64,000 nt of DNA from Thalassococcus profundi. GTDB taxonomy: Bacteria; Pseudomonadota; Alphaproteobacteria; Rhodobacterales; Rhodobacteraceae. The notes beneath the pieces are model-generated. The model was given only the letters and a program-made list of their open reading frames with translations. It did no database searches and had not been told where the DNA came from. The number at the start of each line of letters is the position of its first letter. Position 1 is the stretch's first letter. This document shows positions 42,856 through 51,214 of the stretch, in pieces. Location: positions 62,001-126,000 of the forward strand of contig NZ_QPMK01000006.1 of NCBI RefSeq assembly GCF_003344785.1. Reading direction: 5' to 3'. Position numbers and translations under genes: made by a program.

Positions 42856-43929
42856 GTGAACGGCGGCATCCGGTGCATGTGGATGCGGGGTGGCACCTCG
42901 AAGGGCGGATACTTCCTCGCGTCGGATCTGCCGGAGGCTCCGGCGGCGCGGGATGCGCTGCTCCTGCGAATCATGGGCACGCCCGATCCGCGGCAGATCG
43001 ACGGGATGGGCGGTGCCGATCCGCTGACCTCCAAGGTCGCGGTGGTCCGGCGCTCGGACCGGCCGGGCGTCGACGTCGACTATCTGTTCCTGCAGGTGTT
43101 CGTCGACCGCGCGCGGGTCAGCGACGCCCAGAACTGCGGCAACATCCTCGCCGGAGTCGCGCCCTTTGCCATCGAGCGCGGGCTGGTCGCGGCGCAGGAC
43201 GGAGAAACCGCGGTGACGATCTACATGCAGAACTCCGGCCAGATTGCGCGTGCGACGGTCGAGACGCCGGAGGGCCGCGTCCGCTATGACGGCGTCGCGC
43301 GCATCGACGGCGTTCCGGGTGGCGCGGCGCCGGTCCCGATCTCGTTTCGCGATACCGAGGGGTCGTCCTGCGGCGCGCTGCTGCCGACGGGGCATGCGGC
43401 CGATGTTGTCGACGGCCTGAAAGTCACGATGATCGACAACGGCATGCCCTGCGTGGTGCTCGCCGCGAGCGACCTTGGTCTGACGGGCGACGAGACGCCC
43501 GAGACGTTGGACGCCGATACAGCCCTCAAGGACAGGCTGGAACGGCTGCGCCTGACCTGTGGTCCGCGCATGAACCTTGGCGATGTGAGCCAGAAATCGG
43601 TGCCCAAGATGACGCTGGTGAGCCCGCCGCGCCGGGGCGGCACCATCGCCACGCGAACCTTCATTCCGCACCGCTGTCACAGCAGCATCGGCGTTCTGGG
43701 CGCGGTCAGCGTCGCGACCGCCTGCCTGCTGGACGGCACGCCCGCACAGGCGCTGGCCGCACCAGGGACAGGCGCGCAACGCCGGATGGACATCGAACAT
43801 CCGACAGGCAGGCTTGCCGTACTGGCGCATCTGGACATGCGCGGCGCGGTCACGGATACGGCGATCCTGCGCACCGCCCGCAAGCTCATGGACGGAGAGG
43901 TGTTCGCGGGGCCGGCGCGGGACGGCTGA
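42856..43929 (+). CDS. galD: 4-oxalomesaconate tautomerase, PrpF family (GalD-like)
   Basis: 357 residues from a GTG at 42856. PrpF fold with CMWMRGGTSKGGYF at the N-terminus, DGMGGADPLTSKVAVV, DAQNCGNILAGVAPFAIE (first catalytic-type Cys) and the matching second half around RCHSSIGVLGAVSVA. GalD isomerises the keto form of 4-oxalomesaconate before hydration by GalB. Order B-C-D gives a complete lower pathway; no ring-cleavage dioxygenase (GalA/LigAB) is near. Confidence 0.9.
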   Translation: MNGGIRCMWMRGGTSKGGYFLASDLPEAPAARDALLLRIMGTPDPRQIDGMGGADPLTSKVAVVRRSDRPGVDVDYLFLQVFVDRARVSDAQNCGNILAGVAPFAIERGLVAAQDGETAVTIYMQNSGQIARATVETPEGRVRYDGVARIDGVPGGAAPVPISFRDTEGSSCGALLPTGHAADVVDGLKVTMIDNGMPCVVLAASDLGLTGDETPETLDADTALKDRLERLRLTCGPRMNLGDVSQKSVPKMTLVSPPRRGGTIATRTFIPHRCHSSIGVLGAVSVATACLLDGTPAQALAAPGTGAQRRMDIEHPTGRLAVLAHLDMRGAVTDTAILRTARKLMDGEVFAGPARDG

Positions 43930-44047
43930 CCGCGCGAGCGGCCGCCCGGCGGACCCATGCCGGAGAGCGCGGCAATCGCGGCTTTCTCCTTTCCTGAACG
44001 CCAAATCGGTCCATGTTGTGTCCCACTCAACAGAGCGAGGTTTGATC

Positions 44048-45151
44048 ATGTTCAACGACAAGGACCCATTTGATCGCGCCGTCTTTGGTGCCATCGCCGT
44101 TTTCGGCGCGGTTCTGATCCTCACGGCCGGTTGGAACGCCGTGATGGTCCCGGACCCGCAGCGGGCCGAGGCGACCCAGGAAAGCGACGCGCAACAGATG
44201 GCCGAAGCATCCGCAGAGACGGAGCAGGCCGAGGAAGACGCGTCCGCGCCCGAAGAAACGGAAACGGCGCAGGCCGAGAGTTCCGACGCAAGCAATACCG
44301 AAAGCGAGACGGCGAACGCCGCGCCGGAGTCGACGGACGAGCCGCCGGAAGAGGGGGCGGATACGGACACCGCGCAGGCCTCCGAGGGCGAAGAAGGCGC
44401 GGGAGAAACCGAAACCGCGCAGTCCTCGGAGCCGGAAGAGAGTTCGGGCGACGCCGAGACCGCGGAGTCCTCCGACAGCGAAGGCGATGCGGCAGAGACT
44501 GAAACGGCGCAGGCCGCGGAAAGCGAAGGCGAGCCGACAAGCGCTGAACCGGCGGCCGAGACCGAGACGGCCGAAAGCGGGTCCGACGGGTCCGGCGACG
44601 CCGAAAAGGCAGCCGACGCCGGGAGCGACGGTTCGGGCGAAGCGGCGGCGGAAACCGACGAGGCCAGCGCCGATGCCGGAAGCGACGGGTCTGGAGAGGC
44701 TGCCGCAGAGACGGAAGAGGCCAGCGCCGATGCCGGAGGCGACGGCTCAAGCGAGGCTGCCGCAGAAACCGAAGAGGCCAGCGCCGAGTCCGGTGGTGGC
44801 AGCTCGGGCGGCATGCCCGAGGCGCAGATGGCGTTCCTCGAAGGCGATGCCGATGCCGGGGCGCGGGTCTTCAACCAGTGCAAGGCCTGCCACGTCATCG
44901 AACAGGAGCAGAACCGCGTCGGTCCGCACCTTGTCAACATCGTCGGGCGTCCTGCCGCGTCGGTCGAGGGATTCCGCTACAGCGACGCGCTGATGGAGTT
45001 GCAGGGGCAGGAGTGGACGCCCGAGGAACTCGACGCCTGGCTCACCAACCCGCGCGAGTACGCGCCGGGCAACAAGATGTCGTACCGCGGCGTCCAGGAC
45101 GAAGGAGACCGCGGCGACCTTCTGGCCTATCTCTGGTCGCTGCAGAACTGA
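44048..45151 (+). CDS. Membrane-anchored class I cytochrome c with very long acidic repeat linker (cytochrome c_y-like)
   Basis: 367 residues. An uncleaved anchor (about 12-35, AVFGAIAVFGAVLILTAGW) is followed by about 220 residues made almost only of Glu, Ala, Ser, Thr, Asp and Gly. This linker includes three 19-residue repeats (44612-44782). The C-terminal cytochrome c domain (about 262-367) has heme motif CKACH, GPHLVNIVGR, FRYSDAL and the Met-ligand region GNKMSYRGV. Layout matches cytochrome c_y/c552 electron carriers that shuttle between bc1 and oxidase while tethered, but their linkers are usually well under half this length. The strongly negative tether may extend the reach of the domain. 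Single gene, followed by an imperfect hairpin. Confidence 0.88.
   Translation: MFNDKDPFDRAVFGAIAVFGAVLILTAGWNAVMVPDPQRAEATQESDAQQMAEASAETEQAEEDASAPEETETAQAESSDASNTESETANAAPESTDEPPEEGADTDTAQASEGEEGAGETETAQSSEPEESSGDAETAESSDSEGDAAETETAQAAESEGEPTSAEPAAETETAESGSDGSGDAEKAADAGSDGSGEAAAETDEASADAGSDGSGEAAAETEEASADAGGDGSSEAAAETEEASAESGGGSSGGMPEAQMAFLEGDADAGARVFNQCKACHVIEQEQNRVGPHLVNIVGRPAASVEGFRYSDALMELQGQEWTPEELDAWLTNPREYAPGNKMSYRGVQDEGDRGDLLAYLWSLQN
44612..44782 (+). repeat. Three tandem 57-bp repeats in the cytochrome c linker
   Basis: Units 44612-44668, 44669-44725 and 44726-44782 encode ADAGSDGSGEAAAETDEAS and two variants (D to E; S to G and G to S), with a fourth partial unit from 44783. Nucleotide differences are mostly synonymous, implying selection on composition after duplication. 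Confidence 0.85.
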
Positions 45152-45175
45152 GCGACAGGGCCGAATGATTGCGTA

Positions 45176-45208
45176 GCACGCGCTCCGGCTCAGCGCCGGG
45201 GAGCGTGC
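45176..45208 (+). terminator. Imperfect GC-rich hairpin after the cytochrome c gene
   Basis: The arms 45176-45189 and 45195-45208 pair at 12-13 of 14 positions around a 5-nt loop, 25 bp after the cytochrome c stop. There is no T-run, so terminator function is uncertain. Confidence 0.45.
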
Positions 45209-45386
45209 CTTGCGCAATATTCTCCCGCATCGCGCCGCGGACGAGGCGGGCAGGACGGCAAGGCGATCCTGTGACCCGCAGGGCCGCGCCGCTCCTGCCT
45301 GTGTTCCAAGCCGATGCCGTTGCCTCTTGTGGGGCCGGCCTGCCGTCCGATACCACCAGGGCACGGAAAGTCAGAGGAACCGCAGG

Positions 45387-46157
45387 ATGAAAAACCCCGT
45401 CAACCGCTTCAAGGCCGCCCTCGGGACGGGCCGCCACCAGGTCGGCATCTGGAATACCATCGGCGGTCCCAACGTCCCGGAGCTTCTGGGCGGCGCCGGG
45501 TTCGACTGGGTGCTGGTCGATTGCGAGCATGCGTCGATCGAGACCATCGACGTCCTGCCCGCGCTGCAGGCGCTGGCCGCCAATCCCGAGGTCTCTGCCA
45601 TCGTGCGCCCGGCCAGCAACGACGCGACCCTGTTCAAGCGGCTGCTGGACATGGGCGCCCAGACCCTGATGGTGCCCTATGTCGAGACGCCCGAAGACGC
45701 GGCGCAGGCCGTCCGGGCCATGCGCTACGGTCCCAAAGGGATTCGCGGCATGGCGGGCATGACCCGTGCCACCCGCTATGGCAAGGTCGCGGATTACGCC
45801 GCCACGGCAGAGGATGAGCTGTGCCTGATCGTGCAGATTGAAACGGTCAAGGGCATGGAGAATCTCGAGGCCATCGCGCAGACACCGGGAGTCGATGCGG
45901 TGTTCATCGGGCCGTCCGACCTCAGCGCCAGCATGGGTCTGCCGGGCCAGCTGAGACATCCCGATGTGATCGCCGCGATCCACGACATCATCGACCGGAT
46001 GCGCGCCATCGGTGTGCCGGTGGGTCTCATGGAACTGGATTCCGACACGGCCAGGGGCTATGTCGCGCGCGGTTCGACCTTCACCGCCGTGGGCATCGAC
46101 CTGATATTGCTGGCCTCGGCGGTGGACAATCTGCGCAACCGGTTCCGCGACACGTGA
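45387..46157 (+). CDS. HpcH/HpaI-family class II aldolase
   Basis: 256 residues, length typical of 4-hydroxy-2-oxoheptanedioate/2-keto-3-deoxyglucarate aldolases. Motifs: VGIWNTIGGPNVPELLGGAGFDWVLVDCEHA-type start (CEHA), IVRPASND, LMVPYVETPEDA, RGMAGMTRA, IVQIETVKGMENLE with the metal-binding Glu, and VFIGPSDLSASMG with the metal-binding Asp. It performs reversible pyruvate aldol cleavage. It may complement the neighbouring galBCD-type aromatic degradation, but sits alone between 235-bp and 231-bp gaps. Confidence 0.9.
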   Translation: MKNPVNRFKAALGTGRHQVGIWNTIGGPNVPELLGGAGFDWVLVDCEHASIETIDVLPALQALAANPEVSAIVRPASNDATLFKRLLDMGAQTLMVPYVETPEDAAQAVRAMRYGPKGIRGMAGMTRATRYGKVADYAATAEDELCLIVQIETVKGMENLEAIAQTPGVDAVFIGPSDLSASMGLPGQLRHPDVIAAIHDIIDRMRAIGVPVGLMELDSDTARGYVARGSTFTAVGIDLILLASAVDNLRNRFRDT

Positions 46158-46388
46158 CGCCGGTCCCGCGCCGAGGGTGATCGGTGAGAGTGCTCCGCAG
46201 TTCCGGGAACGGGCGCAAGGCTTTCTGGTGTCGCCGGGCGGTCTCTTGTTGAATTGACGCGGGGGGACACCGCTGCATTGCGGCGTCCGCGGCCAGGCCT
46301 ACATCCATCCTCGCGGCATGCCTGCGCCGCCGAGGACCGGTAAATCGGGCCGCTCGCGCGCCCAACATCAAGAACCGGCAGGAGGCCA

Positions 46389-47135
46389 ATGCCGAAACCG
46401 ACCACATGCTTCGACTGTCTCAGCTGGAACATCCATCGCGGACGCGGTGAAGACGGCGTCGTCGATCCGGCGCGCACCGTGGATGTCCTCTGCCGGGAGG
46501 TGGCGCGTCCGGACACCGATCTGCTGGTCCTGCAAGAGGCGGACGAGGAGTGCCCGCCGCATCGCGGCATCCTCGATATCGCCGGGATCGAGGGTCGCAC
46601 CGGCTTGCGGCATGCACAGGAGATCTCTGGCCGCTGGGGCGCGGACAGTCACGGGTTTCTCGGCGTCGTCTGCTTCGTCCATCCGGCGATCCGGGTCGAA
46701 CGGGTGACGGTGCTGGACCTGCCGGGACAATGCCACCGCGGCGCAGTCGTGCTCGACCTCGCGGGGAAGGGGCGGGCGTTTCGCCTGATCGCCACGCACC
46801 TGTCGCTGTCGCAAGCGCTGCGGATCGTGCAGATGCGCACCATCGGGCAGCACGTTTTTCGGCGGGACGACCGGCCGACGGTGATCTGCGGCGATCTCAA
46901 CGAGTGGCGGCCCTGGGGCGGGCTGGCGCTGTCCCGGGCGGTTCTCGGCGCCGCCTTTGACGGCCCGGCCCGGGCGACCTTTCCGGTGCGGCGGCCGATC
47001 CTGCCTCTGGACAGATTCCTGGCCGGGCAGGGCGCGCGGATCGACAGGACCGAGGTGCTGGACGGCCCCGGCATCCGCATTGCCTCGGACCACCGGCCGC
47101 TCGCGGCCCGGATTTCGCTGGCCTGTCCGGACTGA
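46389..47135 (+). CDS. Endonuclease/exonuclease/phosphatase (EEP) family hydrolase
   Basis: 248 residues with all EEP motifs: LSWNIHRGRG, LVLQEADEE, IATHLSL, VICGDLNEW and the final SDHRPLAARI (catalytic Asp-His). No signal peptide, so cytoplasmic. EEP proteins cleave phosphodiesters or phosphates in nucleic acids, lipids or small molecules. The immediate neighbours give little substrate information, though the next plus-strand operon encodes lipid-type phosphotransferases. Confidence 0.88.
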   Translation: MPKPTTCFDCLSWNIHRGRGEDGVVDPARTVDVLCREVARPDTDLLVLQEADEECPPHRGILDIAGIEGRTGLRHAQEISGRWGADSHGFLGVVCFVHPAIRVERVTVLDLPGQCHRGAVVLDLAGKGRAFRLIATHLSLSQALRIVQMRTIGQHVFRRDDRPTVICGDLNEWRPWGGLALSRAVLGAAFDGPARATFPVRRPILPLDRFLAGQGARIDRTEVLDGPGIRIASDHRPLAARISLACPD

Positions 47136-47153
47136 CCCCGAAACTGCTACGGA

Positions 47154-47702
47154 TCAGCCGCCGAAGGGCGGCCAAATCCGCGAGAACACCCCATCCTTGC
47201 GGATGACCGCATGGTGCAGCGCCGCGCCGATGTGCAGCGCCACCAGCGCCATGAGGGCCAGACCGCCGAAGTAGTGGATCGTCTGCGCCGTCTCGGCCAG
47301 CGCATCGGAGCGCGGCACGAAGCCTGGCACCCCCATGGCGTCCAGCGCCTCGATCGGGAAGCCGCCCGCGCGGACACGGATGTAGCCCGCGACAGGCATG
47401 ATCACCAGGAGCGCGTAGAGCGCGAGATGCGACAGCCCTGCGATCCGGTGCTGCCAGTCGGGCACCGAGGCGGGCAGCGGCGGCGGTTGCCGGCGCGCAC
47501 GGTAGACGAGGCGCAGCAGCACCAGGATCAGCAGCAGCACGCCCACGTTCTTGTGAAAGATGTAAAGGCTGTTCTGCAGTGTTCGGGCGAGGCCCTCCTG
47601 AGTCATCAGCAGGCCCACCGGGATCGTGGCGAGAATCAGCACCGCCATGCTCCAGTGCAACAGGCGCGCGGGCGGGCGATAGGTGGAACGGGTGTCGGGC
47701 AT
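47154..47702 (-). CDS. Cytochrome b561-family membrane protein
   Basis: 182 residues, four membrane helices. Candidate heme-ligand histidines: LLHWSMAVL (helix 1), FHKNVGVLLL (helix 2), and HYFGGLALMALVALHIGAALHH (helix 4). This is the prokaryotic b561 (YodB/CybB) type, passing electrons between quinone and periplasmic acceptors. GAGAGGAC precedes the ATG at 47702. It converges with the EEP gene, 18 bp between stops. Confidence 0.93.
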   Translation of the reverse strand: MPDTRSTYRPPARLLHWSMAVLILATIPVGLLMTQEGLARTLQNSLYIFHKNVGVLLLILVLLRLVYRARRQPPPLPASVPDWQHRIAGLSHLALYALLVIMPVAGYIRVRAGGFPIEALDAMGVPGFVPRSDALAETAQTIHYFGGLALMALVALHIGAALHHAVIRKDGVFSRIWPPFGG

Positions 47703-47800
47703 GGCGTCCTCTCGCATGAATCGCGCCCGACCGCCCGGCAGATGCCCGGTGCCGGGCCGCAGTCCCTTGACAGTGACCGCGTTAAGCCGATCTTTCAACA

Positions 47801-48553
47801 ATGGCGTCAACTTATCCGGATACTGCCCCCCCGAAACGGCGATGGGTCCTGCGGGTCGCACACCCCGGACCGATCGGTGCGTTCCTGCGCGGAGCGCTTT
47901 CCGGGGCGGTGGGTGTGCTGGCGCTTGCGCTGGTCCTGCCGGGGGGCGGGCCGGCCGGTGCCGCTCTGGCCGTGTCGGTGTTCCTGGCGGGAAGCGGGAT
48001 CGCGCTCCGCGCGCTGAAGCGCGGTTTTCCGCATCCGGAACTCGGTCTGTGCAACCTCCTGACGCTGGCCCGCCTCGGGCTCGCCTGCACCCTGCTGGCG
48101 CCGCTACTGGCCGGGGCAGTGCCCTCCTGGCCGGTGTTTGCGCTCGCGGCGCTCGCCCTGTCGCTCGACGGGTTCGACGGCTGGCTTGCCCGGCGGCAGC
48201 AGCGCGCCTCCGACTTCGGCGCGCGCTTCGACGTGGAGGTCGATTCGCTGCTGGCGCTGGTGCTGGCCGTCTGCGCCGCGATGGGCACCGGCATCGGCGT
48301 CTGGGCCGTGTTCCTGGGCCTGCCGCGCTATGCCTTCCTTGCCGCCGGGGCGGTCCTGCCCTGGATGCGCAGGCCGTTGCCCGAGCGGTTCAGCCGCAAA
48401 GCCGTCTGCGTGATCCAGATCGGGGTGCTGATCGCGCTGCAGGCGCCGGTCCTGCCGCCGATCGCGGCGATCCTGTCGGGTGTTGCCGCTCTGCTGGCTC
48501 TGGCCTGGTCCTTCGCTGTCGACATCAACTGGCTTTGGGCGCGGCGCGGGTGA
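47801..48553 (+). CDS. CDP-alcohol phosphatidyltransferase
   Basis: 250 residues with about six membrane helices. The signature DG-x2-AR-x8-G-x3-D-x3-D is intact in DGWLARRQQRASDFGARFDV followed by EVD, at about residues 126-148. These enzymes displace CMP from CDP-diacylglycerol or another CDP-alcohol to form a phosphodiester head group. N-terminal helices before the domain are longer than in PgsA or PssA. Its stop overlaps the next gene's GTG, so it belongs to an envelope operon rather than to housekeeping phospholipid synthesis. Product unknown. Confidence 0.92.
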   Translation: MASTYPDTAPPKRRWVLRVAHPGPIGAFLRGALSGAVGVLALALVLPGGGPAGAALAVSVFLAGSGIALRALKRGFPHPELGLCNLLTLARLGLACTLLAPLLAGAVPSWPVFALAALALSLDGFDGWLARRQQRASDFGARFDVEVDSLLALVLAVCAAMGTGIGVWAVFLGLPRYAFLAAGAVLPWMRRPLPERFSRKAVCVIQIGVLIALQAPVLPPIAAILSGVAALLALAWSFAVDINWLWARRG

Positions 48554-50175
48554 GAGGCACCGTTGTCCGCCTTGGCCTGGCGACGCTGGTGCTGCACCTC
48601 GTCCTGATCCAGCCCAATCACCCGGCGGCGATGGCCTGGGATGCGCTGCTGCTGTTTCCGCTGGAGCTTCCGGTGATCCTCTGCGCGCTGATCGCCGTCG
48701 GCCCGGGCCGCGTGTCGGTGTGGCTGCGCGCGGCGCTGGTGGCGGTCCTGATGCTGGTCGCCCTGCTCAAGGCCGCCGACTACGCCATGTTCACCGCGTT
48801 CGGGCGCGGTTTCAACCCGGTGGCCGACCTGCCGCTGATCGAGGCCGGGATGCGCCTTGCCATCGGTGCGGCGGGTCTCGGTCTGGCCGTGCTCGGCGCG
48901 GTGAGCGCCGTGATGGCCGCGGTGGCGGTCGCCGCCGCGCTCTGGTGGGCGACGGGCGTCTGGGCGCGGGTCGGGCGCAGCCGCGGGCAGGCCGGGGTCG
49001 CGGGCGCGGCGGCGGTGCTGCTGGCGGGGGTCGCCGTGGCGGATGTCGGCCAGAACATGGGCCGCTTCGACCTGCCCGCCAAGGTGCCGGGCGCGGCCTT
49101 TACCGCCCGCGTCGGTGTCGAGCGGGTGGAAAAGACACGCGCCACGCTGGCCGACCTGCGTGCCTTTGCCACTGCCGCGGCGGAGGATCCCTTTGCCGAC
49201 CGGGCCGGACTGCTGAACCTGATCGACCGCGACGTGATCGTCGTCTTCGTCGAAAGCTACGGGCGCACCAGCCTCGACACGCCGCTTTATGCCGAAACCC
49301 ACCGCCCGACGCTCGCCCGCGCCGAGGCGCGGCTGGACGAATTGGGCCTCGCGATGCGATCCGGGCTGCTGCAGGCGCCGACGCGGGGCGGGCAAAGCTG
49401 GCTGAGCCATGCGACCTTTGCCAACGGGCTCTGGATCGACAACCAGACCAGCTATGGCGCGGCGCTGGCCAGCGGGCGGATGACACTCTTCCATCTGGCG
49501 CGCGCGGCCGGGTTCCACACTGCCGCGGTCATGCCGCAGATCACGCTCGACTGGCCGGAATCCTCGGTCATGGGCTTCGACACGATCCTCGCCGCTGCCG
49601 ACCTGGGCTATCGCGGGCAACCCTTCAACTGGGTGACCATGCCCGACCAGTTCACCTTCGCGGCGATGGACAGGCTGATCTTCGGCGCCGCATCCGACGG
49701 GCCGCGCTTCGTGCAGATGGCGCTGGGGACGTCGCATGCGCCCTGGGTTCCGGTGCCCGAGCTGGTGGACTGGGAATCCATCGGCGACGGCACGATCTTC
49801 GATCCGATGGCCGCGGCGGGCGATCCGCCGGCGGAGGTCTGGCGCGACCCCGACCGGGTCCGCGCGCAATACCGCAAAGCCATCGACTATGCGCTGAGCG
49901 TCGTCTTCGACTATGCCGCGCGCCGTGCCGCGGACCCGCCGCTGATGATCGTCCTGGGCGACCACCAGGCCGCCGAGTTCGTGGCGCAGGACAGCCGGCC
50001 CGATGTGCCGATCCACGTCATCGGCCCAGAGGCGCTGGTGCGCCGGGTCGCCGATCTGGGCTGGAGCCCGGGCCTGCTGCCCGAACCGGATGTCACGCCG
50101 ATCCGGATGGACCGTATGCGCGATCTGATCCTCGAGACCTTCTCCGGCCAGGCGGACGGGGAGGGCGGGTCATGA
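48550..50175 (+). CDS. Membrane alkaline-phosphatase-superfamily enzyme (sulfatase/phosphoethanolamine-transferase-like)
   Basis: 541 residues from a GTG overlapping the previous stop. Four to five N-terminal membrane helices (about 1-155) anchor a periplasmic domain. That domain starts with DVIVVFVESYGRTSLD (metal Glu), continues with GGQSWLSHATFANGLW where a Ser or Thr could be the nucleophile, and ends with VLGDHQAAEFV (metal Asp-His). The sulfatase Cys/Ser-x-Pro-x-Arg motif is absent. This resembles EptA/LtaS/OpgB-type enzymes that transfer phospho-alcohols to envelope lipids or glycans. With a CDP-alcohol transferase before it and a lipid-flippase-like protein after it, lipid or glycan decoration is likely. 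Confidence 0.83.
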   Translation: MRGTVVRLGLATLVLHLVLIQPNHPAAMAWDALLLFPLELPVILCALIAVGPGRVSVWLRAALVAVLMLVALLKAADYAMFTAFGRGFNPVADLPLIEAGMRLAIGAAGLGLAVLGAVSAVMAAVAVAAALWWATGVWARVGRSRGQAGVAGAAAVLLAGVAVADVGQNMGRFDLPAKVPGAAFTARVGVERVEKTRATLADLRAFATAAAEDPFADRAGLLNLIDRDVIVVFVESYGRTSLDTPLYAETHRPTLARAEARLDELGLAMRSGLLQAPTRGGQSWLSHATFANGLWIDNQTSYGAALASGRMTLFHLARAAGFHTAAVMPQITLDWPESSVMGFDTILAAADLGYRGQPFNWVTMPDQFTFAAMDRLIFGAASDGPRFVQMALGTSHAPWVPVPELVDWESIGDGTIFDPMAAAGDPPAEVWRDPDRVRAQYRKAIDYALSVVFDYAARRAADPPLMIVLGDHQAAEFVAQDSRPDVPIHVIGPEALVRRVADLGWSPGLLPEPDVTPIRMDRMRDLILETFSGQADGEGGS

Positions 50176-51140
50176 TCCGGCGCATCCCGGGATGGGTCTG
50201 GCGCGCCTTGCAACTGGCGATGGCGCTGGGGCTGCTGGCCCTGCTCTGGCAGGCGGCGGACGGGCCGGATGCGGCGCGGCGGCTGGCCAATGCCGATTGG
50301 GGGCCGTTGCTGCTGGCGCTGCTGGCCCTGACGATGCAGACGGTGCTGTCGGCGGTGCGCTGGCAGGTGACGGCGCGGCAGCTAGGCATCTTTTTCGGCG
50401 CCGGCCACGCGGTGCGGGAATATTACCTCGCGCAGGTGGTGAACCAGTCGCTGCCCGGAGGCATGATCGGCGATGCGGGCCGGGCCTACCGTGCCCGCGC
50501 GCAGGCCGGTCTGATGGCTTCTGGCCAGTCCGTGGTGATCGAGCGGCTGGCGGGCCAGGTGGTCATGTTCGCGGCCCTGGCGGTCGGATTCTTCGCCACC
50601 TTTGCCGCGCCCGGCGGGCTGGACTGGCCGCGCGCCCTGGCGATTCCCGTGGCGGCGGCGCTGGCCGCGGGCTGCGCCCTGCCGGCGGTGCTCTGGGCCG
50701 CGACGCGGCTGCGCGGCGTATTGGGCAAGGCCGCCGCACGGCTCTGGCGGCTGCTGGACCGGACCATGCTGGACAAGCGGATCCTGCCCTACCAGGTGGC
50801 GCTGGGGATCGGCACGACGCTGTGCAACCTCGCGGCCTTTGCCTTTTGCGCGCGCGCGGTCGGGATCGACCTGTCGGTGGGGGCGGTGATGGCGCTGGTG
50901 CCGCTGATCCTCTTTACCATGCTGATCCCGATCTCGGTCTCGGGCTGGGGGCTGCGGGAAGGCGCCGCAGCGGCCCTGCTGCCGCTGGCGGGCGCCTCGG
51001 CCAGCAGCGGGCTGGCGGCCAGTGTCGCCTTTGGCCTGACCTTCATCGTCGCGGTGCTGCCCGGGGTGATCTTCCTGCGCATCGACCCCAAACGCAGGGA
51101 CCGGGCGCGCCGCGACAGGCCGCCGCGCAAGGCCGACTAG
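50172..51140 (+). CDS. Lysylphosphatidylglycerol-synthase-like (UPF0104) integral membrane protein
   Basis: 322 residues, about eight membrane helices. Family motifs are RWQVTARQLGI, YYLAQVVNQSLPGGMIGDAGRAYRA (the conserved P-G-x-x-G-D segment) and ISVSGWGLREGAAAALL. It corresponds only to the membrane flippase-like half of MprF; there is no aminoacyl-transferase domain. Such stand-alone proteins occur in lipid and glycan pathways with unknown substrates. ATGA overlap with the preceding gene. Confidence 0.88.
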   Translation: MIRRIPGWVWRALQLAMALGLLALLWQAADGPDAARRLANADWGPLLLALLALTMQTVLSAVRWQVTARQLGIFFGAGHAVREYYLAQVVNQSLPGGMIGDAGRAYRARAQAGLMASGQSVVIERLAGQVVMFAALAVGFFATFAAPGGLDWPRALAIPVAAALAAGCALPAVLWAATRLRGVLGKAAARLWRLLDRTMLDKRILPYQVALGIGTTLCNLAAFAFCARAVGIDLSVGAVMALVPLILFTMLIPISVSGWGLREGAAAALLPLAGASASSGLAASVAFGLTFIVAVLPGVIFLRIDPKRRDRARRDRPPRKAD

Positions 51141-51214
51141 ACACGCGATGCCGGCGGGCCCTTGTTCGGACCCGACGGGCAGCTAGCATTATGGAAACCA
51201 GAAAGGATGCCCGC

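Noticed and set aside
51141-51214. TPP or FMN riboswitch before the THI5-type transporter
   Set aside because: The gap is only 74 bp and contains no CUGAGA- or RFN-type conserved core; too short for either riboswitch.
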